This document shows, one piece after another, positions 22,196 through 33,628 of a DNA stretch of 64,000 nt (the first letter of the stretch is position 1; every line of letters starts with the position of its first letter). The stretch lies in contig JAWHQI010000262.1 of NCBI GenBank assembly GCA_033032865.1, positions 868,001-932,000 on the forward strand, given 5' to 3'. The notes under the pieces are model-generated. The model searched no databases, was not told where the DNA came from, and worked only from the letters and a program-made list of their open reading frames with translations. Position numbers and translations under genes: made by a program. The stretch comes from Dactylorhiza incarnata. Taxonomy: Eukaryota; Streptophyta; Magnoliopsida; Asparagales; Orchidaceae.

Positions 22196-22324
22196 CCGCC
22201 TCGAGTTAGGTTCAATACTCGGCAGGAGTATCCCGTTGGCAGAGCCCTTCGTGGATTCCCCTAAGGTCCCACCTCCTCCTCAAATAGGTGGGTTGGACTT
22301 TCTTTCCGAGCTTAAGACAAGCTC

Positions 22325-22341
22325 GAAAAGAGCGGGGATTG
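22325..22341 (+). promoter_or_regulatory. L1 polypurine tract
   Basis: GAAAAGAGCGGGGATTG directly precedes the 3' LTR. Confidence 0.6.
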
Positions 22342-23312
22342 TGTACAACCCTCATATTTTGAGTCGGTGTGACCCGACGCAAGTGAGGGGGCTCAGTGGA
22401 ACGACCCGTCAGAGGTCGTGAGCATCGAAAAGAGAAGGCCCGGGGGGGGGGGGGGGGGCAAACCTCCTTGGACGAGTGGACCTTGGGTCCACTCGCCCAA
22501 GGCCCCCGGGCGAGTGGACCCTTGGTCCACTCGCCCAAGGACCCGGGCGAGTGGACCACTAGTCCACTCGCCCGAGTGTGGGGCGAGTGGACCTTTGGGT
22601 CCACTCGCCCAGTGTGGGGGGCGAGTGGACCCAGGGTCCACTCGCCCCAAGCCTGCGGGCGAGTGGACCACTGGTCCACTCACCCGGGGGCGGGGAGACC
22701 TTGTGTCCACCCGCCTGGGTGGCTGGGAGAGTGGACCCATGGTCCACTCGCCCGGAAGGATGAGTGGACCGTAAGGTCCGCTCGCCCAACTCGGGGGGTG
22801 GACCTTGGTCCATCCACCCGACCCCCGGCAAAGGGGGGGGGGAGTGGACGTCTCATCCTCCACTCGCCCCCCTCTCGGTTCAGTCATTCGGGTTCGTAAT
22901 TGGGCTGCGGATAGCAGAATGTTGGCTATCCGCAACCCAATTTTTGGGAAGTCTATAAATAGACCCCCATGGGCACCTTGGGAAGGGATGTTACTACCCC
23001 CTCTCCCTCGTGTGTGAGTAAGCACTACCCCTCCCCTCCCCTTGTCATCGAAGGTGGACGGTGAGGTGATCCCTAGTGCCCTCCAAGGTGCCCAGGCTCA
23101 GCATTGGCTTGGGAGGGGAAGCTCTCGTTGAACTTCCGGGTATGTGGTGGGACCTCCACGCTGCAGCTTAAGGGGTCCGTTCGTGGACTTAGGTGTTCTT
23201 CAAGGGTGGGGTTCTTCCGCTCTCAGTAACTGGTCAAGGGTCTCGCTTAGGTCAAGTAAGGGTTAGCTGCATCCCCCTTGCGAACGTCGAGACAAATTCT
23301 CTGGTTTCAACA
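22342..23312 (+). repeat. L1 3' LTR (971 bp)
   Basis: Complete LTR TGTACAACCCTC...TTTCAACA, with a G run at 22442-22458, the palindromic U3 array (22474-22870) and TATA at 22954. Its end resembles the right arm of the element at 40-1180. Confidence 0.9.
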
Positions 23313-23317
23313 AGACC

Positions 23318-23716
23318 AGTAGCCCCAGTATGATCAATTCTCACTTGAACATATCTGACGCCATCAACACCCTGTCAGCCACTAAGCTGACATCTGTTGC
23401 TGACAAACAGATAAAGTCAAGAAGAAACAGTGATACTAGAGCAGCTAGTCAGCTCTTGGCTGAGAGAGATAGGAAGAATGCTGCTGCCTTCTCTACTGAA
23501 CAGACTTCAAAAATTGTTCAGAAAAGAAGGTACAACATCCATGAGCGTTGGTGTTGTGGCAAAGTGGGACACTTTGCCATTGACTGTTGGCACAACCCTA
23601 TTGTTCCTGGTGCAAAGGAGAGACCTCCTAGAAGGAGTGAGGTGAGTAGAAGAATTTCCTTTTGTGCTAACAAGAACCTAGGACCCAAGTCACCTTGGGT
23701 TCCTAAGGATTATTAA
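23318..23716 (+). pseudogene. S1 gag, C-terminal part with a broken zinc knuckle
   Basis: Continues the frame left at 15862. A CCHC zinc knuckle should bind RNA here, but the first Cys is Arg (RWCCGKVGHFAIDC), so it is probably inactive. Upstream is a helical Lys/Arg/Ala-rich stretch. The part ends with GPKSPWVPKDY, which resembles the gag-protease boundary of copia, then TAA at 23714. No protease follows. Confidence 0.75.
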
Positions 23717-24208
23717 ATCTTTCTTGCAGGATAGTCCATTTAGCCGACAAAAGGCGAATAAGGCTAATGGACAATAAGTGGTCCAAGCTCAACTCTGGAC
23801 TAAGAAAAACTCACTACATACCAAGGTGCACTGATCAAGGGGGAGCTAACAGTAAAGCTAAGTGGACATTCCATCGAGGGGGAGCCACTAGCTCAAGAAG
23901 ACTTAAAGGCTAAGGTGAAGGTAACCATGTTAATGTTTAACAAATTACTCCGTCTTTATCAAAGTTCGTAAAAGTAACTTTCGAAAATCATCAGCAGACT
24001 CTTCAATAGACCTAAGCCTAATCACTTCAGCTAAACTCGAGTTAGTCAGACATTTGACAAAATGACACTTCAACTTCCACACTATAAATAAGGTCAAATG
24101 TCCTAAAGTTAAAACACTCTTTACATTAGCCCTAAAAAGCCGTCATTTTCCCCACGCCATCTAAGAGTGAACGAGTCGCCTGAGCTGAAATCCTCCGGAA
24201 TCAAAAAT
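23717..24208 (+). other. S1 non-coding spacer between gag and env-like ORF, with GGGGGAG motifs
   Basis: No pol sequence at all. It contains two GGGGGAGC motifs (about 23839 and 23880), like the repeated polypurine-type motifs of Sireviruses, and a TATA box at 24083. Confidence 0.65.
24083..24090 (+). promoter_or_regulatory. Possible internal TATA box for the S1 env-like ORF
   Basis: CACTATAAATAAGG lies 119 bp upstream of the ATG at 24209, in a spacer otherwise without a gene. The spacing suits a plant promoter; use is not shown. Confidence 0.4.
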
Positions 24209-24251
24209 ATGGCGCCAAAGAAGGAAGATCTTCTATTCGAAGGATGTGAAG
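24209..24251 (+). pseudogene. S1 env-like ORF, first codons (interrupted by G2)
   Basis: ATG at 24209 begins MAPKKEDLLFEG, similar in style to MAPPK at the start of S2's env-like ORF (44759). Fourteen codons later G2 is inserted, duplicating TGAAG. The frame continues in phase at 33629. Confidence 0.7.
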
Positions 24252-26287
24252 TGTAACACCTCCCCTGTAATGACCATATAATATGGGTCCGGCCGGGACC
24301 CCACAGCATACAACCGCCACAGCTTTAGTATTAGAAGATGATATTAACTACCCAATCTCATAACTCAGACAACACAGCGGAAACAAACTAAGCCACAGAG
24401 ATTGTCCATACTACAAAGGAGTCCAACTGGCCTTAAGGCCTTACAAAACAATGTCCAAAACATCAAACATTCCATAATAAAAGGCATCCCAATAAAAGGG
24501 GAAAGATAGTTTTTCCCTAAACAACCTCGGCATGCAAGACGGATATAACAAAGTACGAAGAAAGTGATGCAGGAAATCAACTAAGCACTTCGTGAGGCTT
24601 TAGGCCTTTTTGGCCGGCGCGCTGGGTCCAGCCTGCGATTCGTGCCCTGCAACCAAATCACAAAGAGCGGTAAACGAGGGTCAGCTATGGCTGACCACAA
24701 GCGGTGTAACAACATCCCTCCTCCCGGCCGTCCTAGCGGACCCCGGGGAACTACTTCACCCTGCAAGTCAGCACTTCGTATGCAAATGTACATAAAGGAA
24801 AGCAACATAAATACTGGCATGAGTGTCACAAGCATCATCCACGTTTCTATGTTGAGCAGGTAATAAAAGGGGCCTAACAATGCAAAATGAGTGCAAGCCC
24901 GGGTTTCACCCAAGGCGCCCTAAAGCGTATGAATCTAACACATCATCATACATCACCAACGCAAGGGTACTCATTACTTCCCCACGAGGGCATCAAAACC
25001 TAAGGCCAAGCGCTCTCGCTGAGACCCACCTCGCCTGGCCCACCATGCCATCGGGCTTGTCTGACAGCTCACACGCTCGGGCCGCCAACAACGCACCAAG
25101 ACCGATTCTAAGAATTCTGGCCAATCAAAACGTCCCAAGGCCCTGGGCTTACTCTCGGGACAACGTCCACCGATTGCCTCGCCTGGCGACCGTCAACGGA
25201 CTCAACCGTAGCACATACATTCTCGTCAGTCAACAATCGAAGGGACTAATCTTTCCGGGACACTCTCCACACGTGAATCTCAGTCTTCACGGGATAGCCA
25301 GCCGACCACAAAGACCAATCGCGCCTTCGCACAACACTAGGCATCACAAGCCCCATAATCCACACATTATTTCTCCGCCCTAAACCCAACATTCGTTACC
25401 ACACGAAGCTACAAGGGCATCACAACGACGAGTTCGCCGTAATCGGATTTCTAACAAAACCCCTAAAATGTGCGTAAATCAACATCACCGGATCGGACCA
25501 ACGACCACAAATCCGGCTTCACCCACAATGCCTAATCCGCTAGCGGAGCGGATCTCTAGTGCAAAACATGCCGGGGACGGACACAATCAACCCGGTGGTT
25601 TCTCTTGAACCAAGGCGACCCGGATCCCTCTCACTCGACGGATCCGGTGCCAAAATGCAGAAAAAGAAGAGATGCCAAACACGCATCCTAAAGACCGGGA
25701 GGAGAAATGTCGTTACCTTTTGAGATCTCCTCCTAGCCATGAGAAGCTTGCAAACAAACGGTGGAGAAGAAGCGCCTTGATGCCCTCTACGCACTGCTGG
25801 TCTCGGATCGGCGAACGGAGCTCCGAAGCTCCGGCAATGGCGGATTCCCCTTCTTCTTCCTCCTTGCCTCCTCCTCCTTTCTCCAACCTAAGAGAGAGAA
25901 AGCCTTGGAAATAATGAGGGTTTAACTCCTCTACCAAGCCCTAAACCCCCCCAGCCATCCATCACAGCCGTTGGATCAAAATCCAATAGATTTGGACGGA
26001 CCGATCTCCTTCTCCGCTCAAAATCGCGGAGCAGAATAAATAGGGCGCACGATCACATGCGCACGGTCACTGGTCGTGCGCGAAGAGGACACTGGTCGTG
26101 CGCACTATTCGAGACAGAACTCTGAATCCTTGCGACTAACGCACGATCACATGCGCACGGTCACTGGTCGTGCGCGAAGAGGAGAAATGGTCGTGCGCAG
26201 AGAACTGCTATGGAATTCCTAGCCTATCCCGAGCGCAGCACTACCACCCCGCCTACCTCGCTGAACTACGATTTTTGGGGTGTTACA
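24252..26287 (-). repeat. G2 3' LTR (2,036 bp)
   Basis: TGTAACACCTCCCC...GGGGTGTTACA on the plus strand. The U3 side (26046-26200) carries GCGCACGA/TCGTGCGC palindromes. The polypurine tract abuts it at 26288. Confidence 0.9.
26046..26200. repeat. G2 U3 palindromic array
   Basis: Seven to eight GCGCACGA or TCGTGCGC words in two near-repeat blocks. The counterpart in the other LTR is 32955-33110. Confidence 0.8.
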
Positions 26288-26301
26288 ACTCCACCCCCCT
26301 T
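26288..26301 (-). promoter_or_regulatory. G2 polypurine tract
   Basis: AAGGGGGGTGGAGT on the minus strand, directly before the 3' LTR. It recurs at 33198-33211. Confidence 0.8.
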
Positions 26302-26331
26302 AAAAGAATTTCGTCCTCGAAATTTCAGAAT

Positions 26332-29300
26332 TTAAACAGGAAATTCATAACTCATACCTGGAGCGAAAAGTTCTGGGAAATCCTCCCGCATCGCTTGCTC
26401 ACGCTCCCAAGAGAATTCGTCTCGCCCGTAGTTGTCCCATTGCACCTTTACAAGTTCGACTTGCTTGTTACGCAACTGCCGGACTTCTGAATCCTCCACG
26501 CACACCGGGCGAACCCTCGCCCCCAAGTTCTCCATCACCGGCACCGCCGCCGCTTCGACCACGACACTCGGCTCTACCGAAGCTTTCCTCAGCACGGAGA
26601 CATGGAAAACGTCATGTAATCCACTCAGCTCTGCGGACAACGCCAAACGATAGGCTGCTTCGCCTATACGCTCCGTAACCTCGAACGGACCCAAATATCT
26701 CGGACTCAACTTCTTGAGTCGCCGCACCCGCGAAACACCCTTGAACGGCTTGATCTTCAAGTAGACCATGTCGCCCACTACAAACTCCACATTTCTGTGG
26801 CGCGCATTAAAATACTTCGCTTGTCGATCCTGAGCAACCTTCATGCGCTCCTGAATCATCCGCACAATCTCGCAAGCATCTTCCACCACTTTCTTTCCCA
26901 AAAGCTTAGTGTCTCCCACCTCTGCCCAAGACATCGGCGTTCGACACTTCCTCCCATACAAAGCTTCGTATGGCGCCATCTTGATACTCGCCTGGAAGCT
27001 ATTATTATAGGCGAACTCCACCATGAAAAGGTGGTCCTCCCAACCTTTGCCAAAGTCGAGAGCACACATCCTCAACATGTCTTCCAACGTACGGTTCGTT
27101 CGCTCCGTCTGACCATCGGTCTGTGGATGGAACGCGGTGCTAAACTTGAGCTTCGTGCCTAGACTTTTCTGCACTAATCTCCAGTCCTTCGATGTGAATC
27201 GCCCATCGCGATCACTAACGATGCTCTTCGGAATCCCGTGCAACCGCACAATGTTTCGAACATAAAGCTACACGAGCTTCTCCACGCCATCGCTCTTCTG
27301 ATTTGGAATGAAGTGGGCCACCTTCGTCAGGCGATCCACTATCACCCAAATCGCATCGTTACCCTGCTGCGATCGAGGCAAACCATGCACAAAATCCATA
27401 GAGATGTCATCAAATTTCCATTCGGGGATGGGAAGAGGCTTCAAGAACCCGCCGGGCCTTTGGCACTCAGCCTTCACCAAGGCACAAGTCTGACATCGGC
27501 TCACGTACTCGGCTACATCCCGCTTCATCCCAGGCCACCAAAAATATTTCTTCAAATCCGCGTACATCTTTGTACTTCCTGGATGAACGGAGTACTTCGT
27601 AAAGTGAGCTTCAAACATCAACTCCTCGCGAAGCTTGCCGAAGCGCGGAACACAGATCCTTCCGTCTCTCCTCAGAATTCCACCAACCATCTCCAAAGCA
27701 GTGCCTTCGCTTTGTTGAGCCTCCAACACCAACTGTTGGCACTCCTCATCCGCACTGGTCGCCTCTCGGATTCGATCCATTATATCACACTGCATTTCAA
27801 TCCAGTTCAAACGGGCTATGCTAGACTCACCTCTAGCCACACAAGAAATGTCAAGAGACTCCAAGTCTCGAATCAAACGCTCGTTATGCGCCTCCATCCA
27901 ATTACCTTGCCCGGAGTACTTCCTACTCAAAGCATCCGCCACCACGTTGGCTTTACACGGCGTATACTGAATCTCCACGTCGTAGTCCCCAAGGAACTCG
28001 ACCCACCTACGCTGCCGCATATTCAGATCCTTTTGGTCTAGGAGATACCTCAGGCTTTTGTGATCCGTGAAGATCTCCACCTTCGCACCATAAACATAGT
28101 GTCTCCACAGTTTTAGCGCAAAGATTACCGCCGCCAACTCCAGATCATGGACGGGATAATTCCTCTCATGAGTCTTTAACTGCCTTGACCCATACGATAT
28201 CACCTTGCCGTGCTGCACCAGCACGCAACCCAACCCGCAACCTGACGCGTCGCTAAAGATCTGAAATCCTTCCGTCCCACTAGGAAGACTAAGGATTAGG
28301 GCAGACATCAATCTTTCCTTCAAATTCTCGAATGCCCGGGCACACTCCGTGTCCAAACAAACCTTTGGTCCTTGCGAGTGAGTGTGGTGAGGGGCAACGC
28401 CATCCGCGAAAAGTTCTCCACGAACCTTCTATAATAACCGGCTAGTCCAAGGAAACTCCGGACTTCCGCCACGGTCCTCAAGACAGGCCAATCTCTAATG
28501 GCTTCAATCTTCGCTGGATCTACAGCCACCCCATCTCCACTAATTAAGTGCCCCAAGAAAGCCACCTTCTCGATCCAAAACTCACATTTTGAGAACTTAG
28601 CATAAAGCTGATTCTCCCTTAGAGTCTGCAATACTTGCCTCAAGTGAGACTCATGCTCTGCCTCCGATTTCGAATACACCAAGATATCATCTATAAACAC
28701 CACCACGAACGAATCTAAGAACGGGCGAAAGACCCTGTTCATCAAATCCATGAACACAGATGGTGCGTTCGTCAAACCGAACGGCATCACCGAAAACTCG
28801 TAGTGGCCATACCGAGTCCCAAACGCTGTCTTGGCAACGTCCTCTTCTCGAATCTTCAACTGGTAGTACCCCGATTTCAAATCCAACTTGGAGTACACCA
28901 CTGACCCCACTAACTGGTCGAACAAATCAACGATTCGGGGAATCAGATATTTATTCTTAACGGTCAATTTATTCAATTCACGGTAATCGATACACAACCG
29001 CATACTTCCGTCTTTCTTCTTCACAAACAAAACCGGCGCGCTCCACGGCGAAGAGCTGGGCCTAATGTACCCTTGCTCTAACAACTCCTGCAACTGAACC
29101 TTTAACTCGGCCAGTTCCTTCGGTGCCATCCTAAACGGAGGACGCGACACTGGCCTCGCACCCGGTACCAACTCTATCGAGAAATCAATTTCACGCTGAG
29201 GAGGTGCTCCCGGAAGCTCCTCGGGGAATACATCCTCAAATTCTTCCACCACCGGAACTTCTCTAATAGCCAACTTTGTGGAGTGAGTCTCCAACAAAGC

Positions 29301-30917
29301 TAAGAATGCCTCACCTCCTTGGTTTACCGCACGCCTCATTTGCATAGCGGAAATCAGCGAGTAAGCCACTCCGCTTAGGCCTTCGAACTTGACCTCTGCT
29401 CTACCTTCACCTCTCAGGGTTACCACCTTCAACTGGCAGTCGATACTAGCTCGCTGCTCCGCAAGCCAGTCCATTCCCAAGATAACATCGAATTCAGCTA
29501 GTGGCAGAATCGCTGCTACCAACACGAAATCACAATCGCCAATTTGCATCACAATGCGTCCCTTCCTCATGGTAGTCATGAAAGACCCATTCGGCATACG
29601 CACACTCAGCTCCACTCCTGCCACTACGGGCTTAGCACCAATCTTCCGGATAAAACTTTCCGCAAGAAAAGAGTGTGACGCCCCCGTGTCGAACAACACT
29701 CGAGAGGGGTAGCCCGAAACTAGCACGAAACCTAACCACGTGCAAAACAAACATGAAAGGCCGCAAACTACATTATAGTAACAAACGGAACTTAAACCTT
29801 TCGTACCTGTCACCACATCGGGTTGACGTATCGCTTCCTGTTGCCCAAGATTATAGGCCCTAGGCTGCACTGGAGGGAACCGCGAAGCACTCGACTCCGC
29901 CGCTTTCCCCTTCTCTGCAACACCGGGACCCGAACGCACCGATTGTTCTTGTCTCGGCTCTGGCCCAGCTCCGCCCTCGGTACAAAAACGACTAATGTGA
30001 CCCACCTTGCCACACTGGTAACAAGTAACCGGACCCTTGGAACGGAAATCTCCCGAAGGTGCGCCACTTCTCTCCCCAGGCCAATTAGGACGGGGCTTCT
30101 TCTTCCATCGGCTGCCCTCGGACTTCCACTGGGACTGAGACTTAGGAGGCTTTCCTTCTCCCTGCCTTGCCGCAACAACCTTTCGTCGTTGAGTTCGCTC
30201 CAAGTCGCTCTCCAGCGTGCGAGCGGCTTCGACCAACTCATTGAATCCCGCATTCTTCAAGGTTATGAGTGGTTGCCTTAAATTTTCCCTCAACCCTTGA
30301 TAAAAGAGGTTATCTCTCTCTTCATCATCTTCCATTGTCGTGCCTGCATACCGACCCAACCGAGTGAACTCTTGCAGATATTCATCCACCGTCTTCTCCC
30401 GCTGCACCAAATACAGAAACTGCCGCTGCAGTGCTAACCTTGTTGAAGCCGGAATGTAACGCTTTAGGAAAGCGTTTTCGAACTCCTCCATGGACGGAAC
30501 ACGCCCAACAAAAAGTCGACCATTATGGTTCACCCACCACAACTTCGCATCGCCCTCTAACATGAAGCTCGCAAAGTGAGATTGCCTCTCAGCTGGGGTC
30601 TCAGCTGCCTTCAAGAGCTCCTGGATCCTCGAAAGCCAATCCTCGGCATCCGTTGGAGTGCCCACTCCCTTGAATGTCGGAGGGTGGAAACTCAAGAAAT
30701 ACTTCATGAATCGATCACCCATCGGAATAGCTCTCTCCGCTAGAGGCTCTGCTTGCCTTACTTCGACATCCGGTGTATCCGGCGTAGCCGCCGGAGTGAC
30801 AGGGGTCGCAACTTGCACCACCGGCGTAGGAACCCGTGGCATCGTTCCAGCTTGAGCCGCTACCATTGCCTCCGCTAGCATGCGACAGAAATCAGCCGGG
30901 GACATGCCCACATTCAT
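26332..30917 (-). pseudogene. G2 gag-pol polyprotein, nearly intact
   Basis: Single gag-pol frame on the minus strand from ATG 30917, the first Met after an in-frame stop. Residue positions: gag core about 70-240; zinc knuckle [14 protein letters not shown] 299-312; a 25-residue segment encoded by a putative intron about 371-395; protease VLFDTGAS at 407-414; RT about 570-830 with FIDD at 741-744. A frameshift near 28350 moves to the RNase H frame (TDHKSL). Then come the integrase HHCC zinc finger, an amber stop at 27270-27268 inside the integrase, the DRDGRF catalytic motif, and a C-terminal domain ending in a chromodomain-like segment ([14 protein letters not shown]). The two breaks make this copy non-functional as read, but most catalytic motifs are intact. 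Confidence 0.88.
29732..29806 (-). other. Putative 75-nt in-frame intron in G2 between gag and protease
   Basis: Minus strand: ACAG|GTACGAAAGG ... CACGTGGTTAG|GTTTCG. It is U-rich, at the lower size limit of plant introns, has no stop and is a multiple of three, so both RNA forms stay open. The 25 residues it would add (Cys-rich, hydrophobic) are absent from the usual spacing between the VVTG-type motif and the DTG motif in this family. G1 has a GT-AG intron at the same place (38673-38754). Confidence 0.65.
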
Positions 30918-31145
30918 GAGGCCTGGAGCAGTAACACTACTCCCCGAAGGCTCCTCTTGCCTCCTCGATGTCCCCGCATCGTCGCCAACATCCTAGAATA
31001 AGCAAGGAAACAAATAAACGCTCATCAGGATCTAAACGCAAGACCCGAACGCAGGGATACTCATGATCCCGCACTATACTCCTATGTGAACAATCTCTTA
31101 CGCGATCCAAAAACACTAGACCTCGCAAGAATACTAGAACCAACC

Positions 31146-31162
31146 TCCCTCTGATACCAAAT
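31146..31162 (-). promoter_or_regulatory. G2 primer binding site (tRNA-iMet type)
   Basis: Minus strand TTGGTATCAGAGGGAGG next to the 5' LTR. Confidence 0.82.
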
Positions 31163-33197
31163 TGTAACACCTCCCCTGTAATGACCATATAATATGGGTC
31201 CGGCCGGGACCCCACAGCATACAACCGCCACAGCTTTAGTATTAGAAGATGATATTAACTACCCAATCTCATAACTCAGACAACACAGCGGAAACAAACT
31301 AAGCCACAGAGATTGTCCATACTACAAAGGAGTCCAACTGGCCTTAAGGCCTTACAAAACAATGTCCAAAACATCAAACATTCCATAATAAAAGGCATCC
31401 CAATAAAAGGGGAAAGATAGTTTTTCCCTAAACTTCCTCGGCATGCAAGCCGGATATAACAAACTACGAAGAAAGTGATGCAGGAAATCAACTAAGCACT
31501 TCGTGAGGCTTTAGGCCTTTTTGGCCGGCGCGCTGGGTCCAGCCTGCGATTCGTGCCCTGCAACCAAATCACAAAGAGCGGTAAACGAGGGTCAGCTATG
31601 GCTGACCACAAGCGGTGTAACAACATCCCTCCTCCTGGCCGTCCTAGCGGACCCCGGGGAACTACTTCACCCTGCAAGTCAGCACTTCGTATGCAAATGT
31701 ACATAAAGGAAAGCAACATAAATACTGGCATGAGTGTCACAAGCATCATCCACGTTTCTATGTTGAGCAGGTAATAAAAGGGGCCTAACAATGCAAAATG
31801 AGTGCAAGCCCGGGTTTCACCCAAGGCGCCCTAAAGCGTATGAATCTAACACATCATCATACATCACCAACGCAAGGGTACTCATTACTTCCCCACGAGG
31901 GCATCAAAACCCAAGGCCAAGCGCTCTCGCTGAGACCCACCTCGCCTGGCCCACCATGCCATCGGGCTTGTCTGACAGCTCACACGCTCGGGCCGCCAAC
32001 AACGCACCAAGACCGATTCTAAGAATTCTGGCCAATCAAAACGTCCCAAGGCCCTGGGCTTACTCTCGGGACAACGTCCACCGATTGCCTCGCCTGGAGA
32101 CCGTCAACGGACTCAACCGTAGCACAGACATTCTTGTCAGTCAACAATCGAAGGGACTAATCTTGCCGGGACACTCTCCACACGTGAATCTCAGTCTTCA
32201 CGGGATAGCCAGCCGACCACAAAGACCAATCGCGCCTTCGCACAACACTAGGCATCACAAGCCCCATAATCCGCACATTATTTTTCCGCCCTAAACCCAA
32301 CATTCGTTACCACACGAAGCTACAAGGGCATCACAACGACGAGTTCGTCGTAATCGGATTTCTAACAAAACCCCTAAAATGTGCGTAAATCAACATCATC
32401 GGATCGGACCAACGACACAAATCCGGCTTCACCCACAATGCCTAATCCGCTAGCGGAGCAGATCTCTAGTGCAAAACATGTCGGGGACGGACACAATCAA
32501 CCCGGTGGTTTCTCTTGAACCAAGGCGACCCGGATCCCTCTCACTCGACGGATCCGGTGCCAAAATGCAGAAAAAGAAGAGATGCCAAACACGCATCCTA
32601 AAGACCGGGAGGAGAAATGTCGTTACCTTTTGAGATCTCCTCCTAGCCATGAGAAGCTTGCAAACAAACGGTGGAGAAGAAGCGCCTTGATGCCCTCTAC
32701 GCACTGCCGGTCTCGGATTGGCGAACGGAGCTCCGAAGCTCCGGCAATGGCGAATTCCCCTTCTTCTTCCTCCTTGCCTCCTCCTCCTTTCTCCAACCTA
32801 AGAGAGAGAAAGCCTTGGAAATAATGAGGGTTTAACTCCTCTACCAAGCCCTAAACCCCCCCAGCCATCCATCGCAGCCGTTGGATCAAAATCCAATAGA
32901 TTTGGACGGACCGATCTCCTTCTCCGCTCAAAATCGCGGAGCAGAATAAACAGGGCGCACGATCACATGTGCACGGTCACTGGTCGTGCGCGAAGAGGAC
33001 ACTGGTCGTGCGCACTGTTCGAGACAGAACTCCGAATCCTTGCGACTAACGCACGATCACATGCGCACGGTCACTGGTCGTGCGCGAAGAGGAGAAATGG
33101 TCGTGCGCAGAGAACTGCTATGGAATTCCTAGCCTATCCCGAGCGCAACACTACCACCCCGCCTACCTCGCTGAACTACGATTTTTGGGGTGTTACA
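31163..33197 (-). repeat. G2 5' LTR (2,035 bp)
   Basis: Same termini as the LTR at 24252. Plant-like 5'-UTR features (GAAGAAGAAGGGG, CTCCGGAGC) are LTR sequence and not a host gene. Confidence 0.9.
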
Positions 33198-33543
33198 ACT
33201 CCACCCCCCTTAAAAGAATTTCGTCCTCAAAATTTCAGAATTTAAATAGGAAATTCATAACGCATACCTGGAGCGAAAAGTTCCGGGAAATCCGCCCGCA
33301 TCGCTTGCTCACGCTCCCAAGAGAATTCGTCTCGCCCGCAGTTGTCCCATCGCACCTTTACAAGTTCGACTTGCTTGTTACGCAACTGCCGGACTTCTGA
33401 ATCCTCCACGCACACCGGGCGAACCCTCGCCCCCAAGTTCTCCATCACCGGCACCGCCGCCGCTTCGACCACGACACTCGGCTCTACCAAAGCTTTCCTC
33501 AGCATGGAGACATGGAAAACGTCATGTAATCCACTCAGCTCTG
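33198..33543 (-). pseudogene. Second, truncated copy of the G2 pol 3' end
   Basis: Repeats 26288-26631: polypurine tract, then the C-terminal codons of pol ending at 33242 with the ELFAPGM tail. It stops abruptly at CAGCTCTGC, where it joins an LTR fragment. Confidence 0.85.
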
Positions 33544-33623
33544 CTATGGAATTCCTAGCCTATCCCGAGCGCAGCACTACCACCCCGCCTACCTCGCTGA
33601 ACTACGATTTTTGGGGTGTTACA
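33544..33623 (-). repeat. Terminal 80 bp of a third G2 LTR
   Basis: Starts TATGGAATTCCTAGCC and ends GGGGTGTTACA, then TGAAG. It carries GAGCGCAGCAC, as in the LTR at 24252 and not GAGCGCAACAC as at 33140, so it matches the outer LTR. Confidence 0.85.
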
Positions 33624-33628
33624 TGAAG

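Larger units (their letters stand above)
15863..23312 (+). mobile_element. L1: non-autonomous LTR retrotransposon with internal tandem arrays
   Basis: Direct repeats 15863-16714 (truncated 5' LTR) and 22342-23312 (3' LTR, 971 bp) run TGTACAACCCTC...TTTCAACA. AGACC flanks the whole (15858-15862, 23313-23317). A purine-rich tract precedes the 3' LTR. The interior has a possible gag remnant broken by a solo gypsy LTR, an 11-unit 77-bp array and a ~9-unit 150-bp array, but no protease, RT or integrase. The primer site is gone with the end of the 5' LTR. This is a LARD-like layout; the lineage is not determinable from what remains. Confidence 0.85.
24252..33623 (-). mobile_element. G2: young minus-strand Ty3/gypsy element with a partial tandem duplication
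   Basis: Flanked by TGAAG (24247-24251, 33624-33628). On the plus strand the order is LTR (24252-26287), gag-pol (minus), LTR (31163-33197), then a 346-bp copy of the 3' internal region (33198-33543), then only the last 80 bp of an LTR (33544-33623). So LTR-body-LTR-body-LTR formed once and most of the second unit was deleted. By eye the two full LTRs differ at about 25 sites plus one 1-bp gap (about 1.2%). One TAG and one frameshift are the only pol defects I see. Chromovirus-like (Tekay/Del) by motif style. Confidence 0.9.

Noticed and set aside
20750..22264. Long repetitive open frames (98-208 codons) in the 150-bp array
   Set aside because: The period is a multiple of three and the unit happens to lack a stop; no start context, domain or conservation beyond the DNA repeat.
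24610..25914. Open frames in the G2 LTRs (also 31521-32847)
   Set aside because: They recur identically because the LTR is duplicated; U5/R sequence without any domain.
26432..30855. Plus-strand open frames opposite G2 gag-pol
   Set aside because: Shadows of the minus-strand polyprotein.
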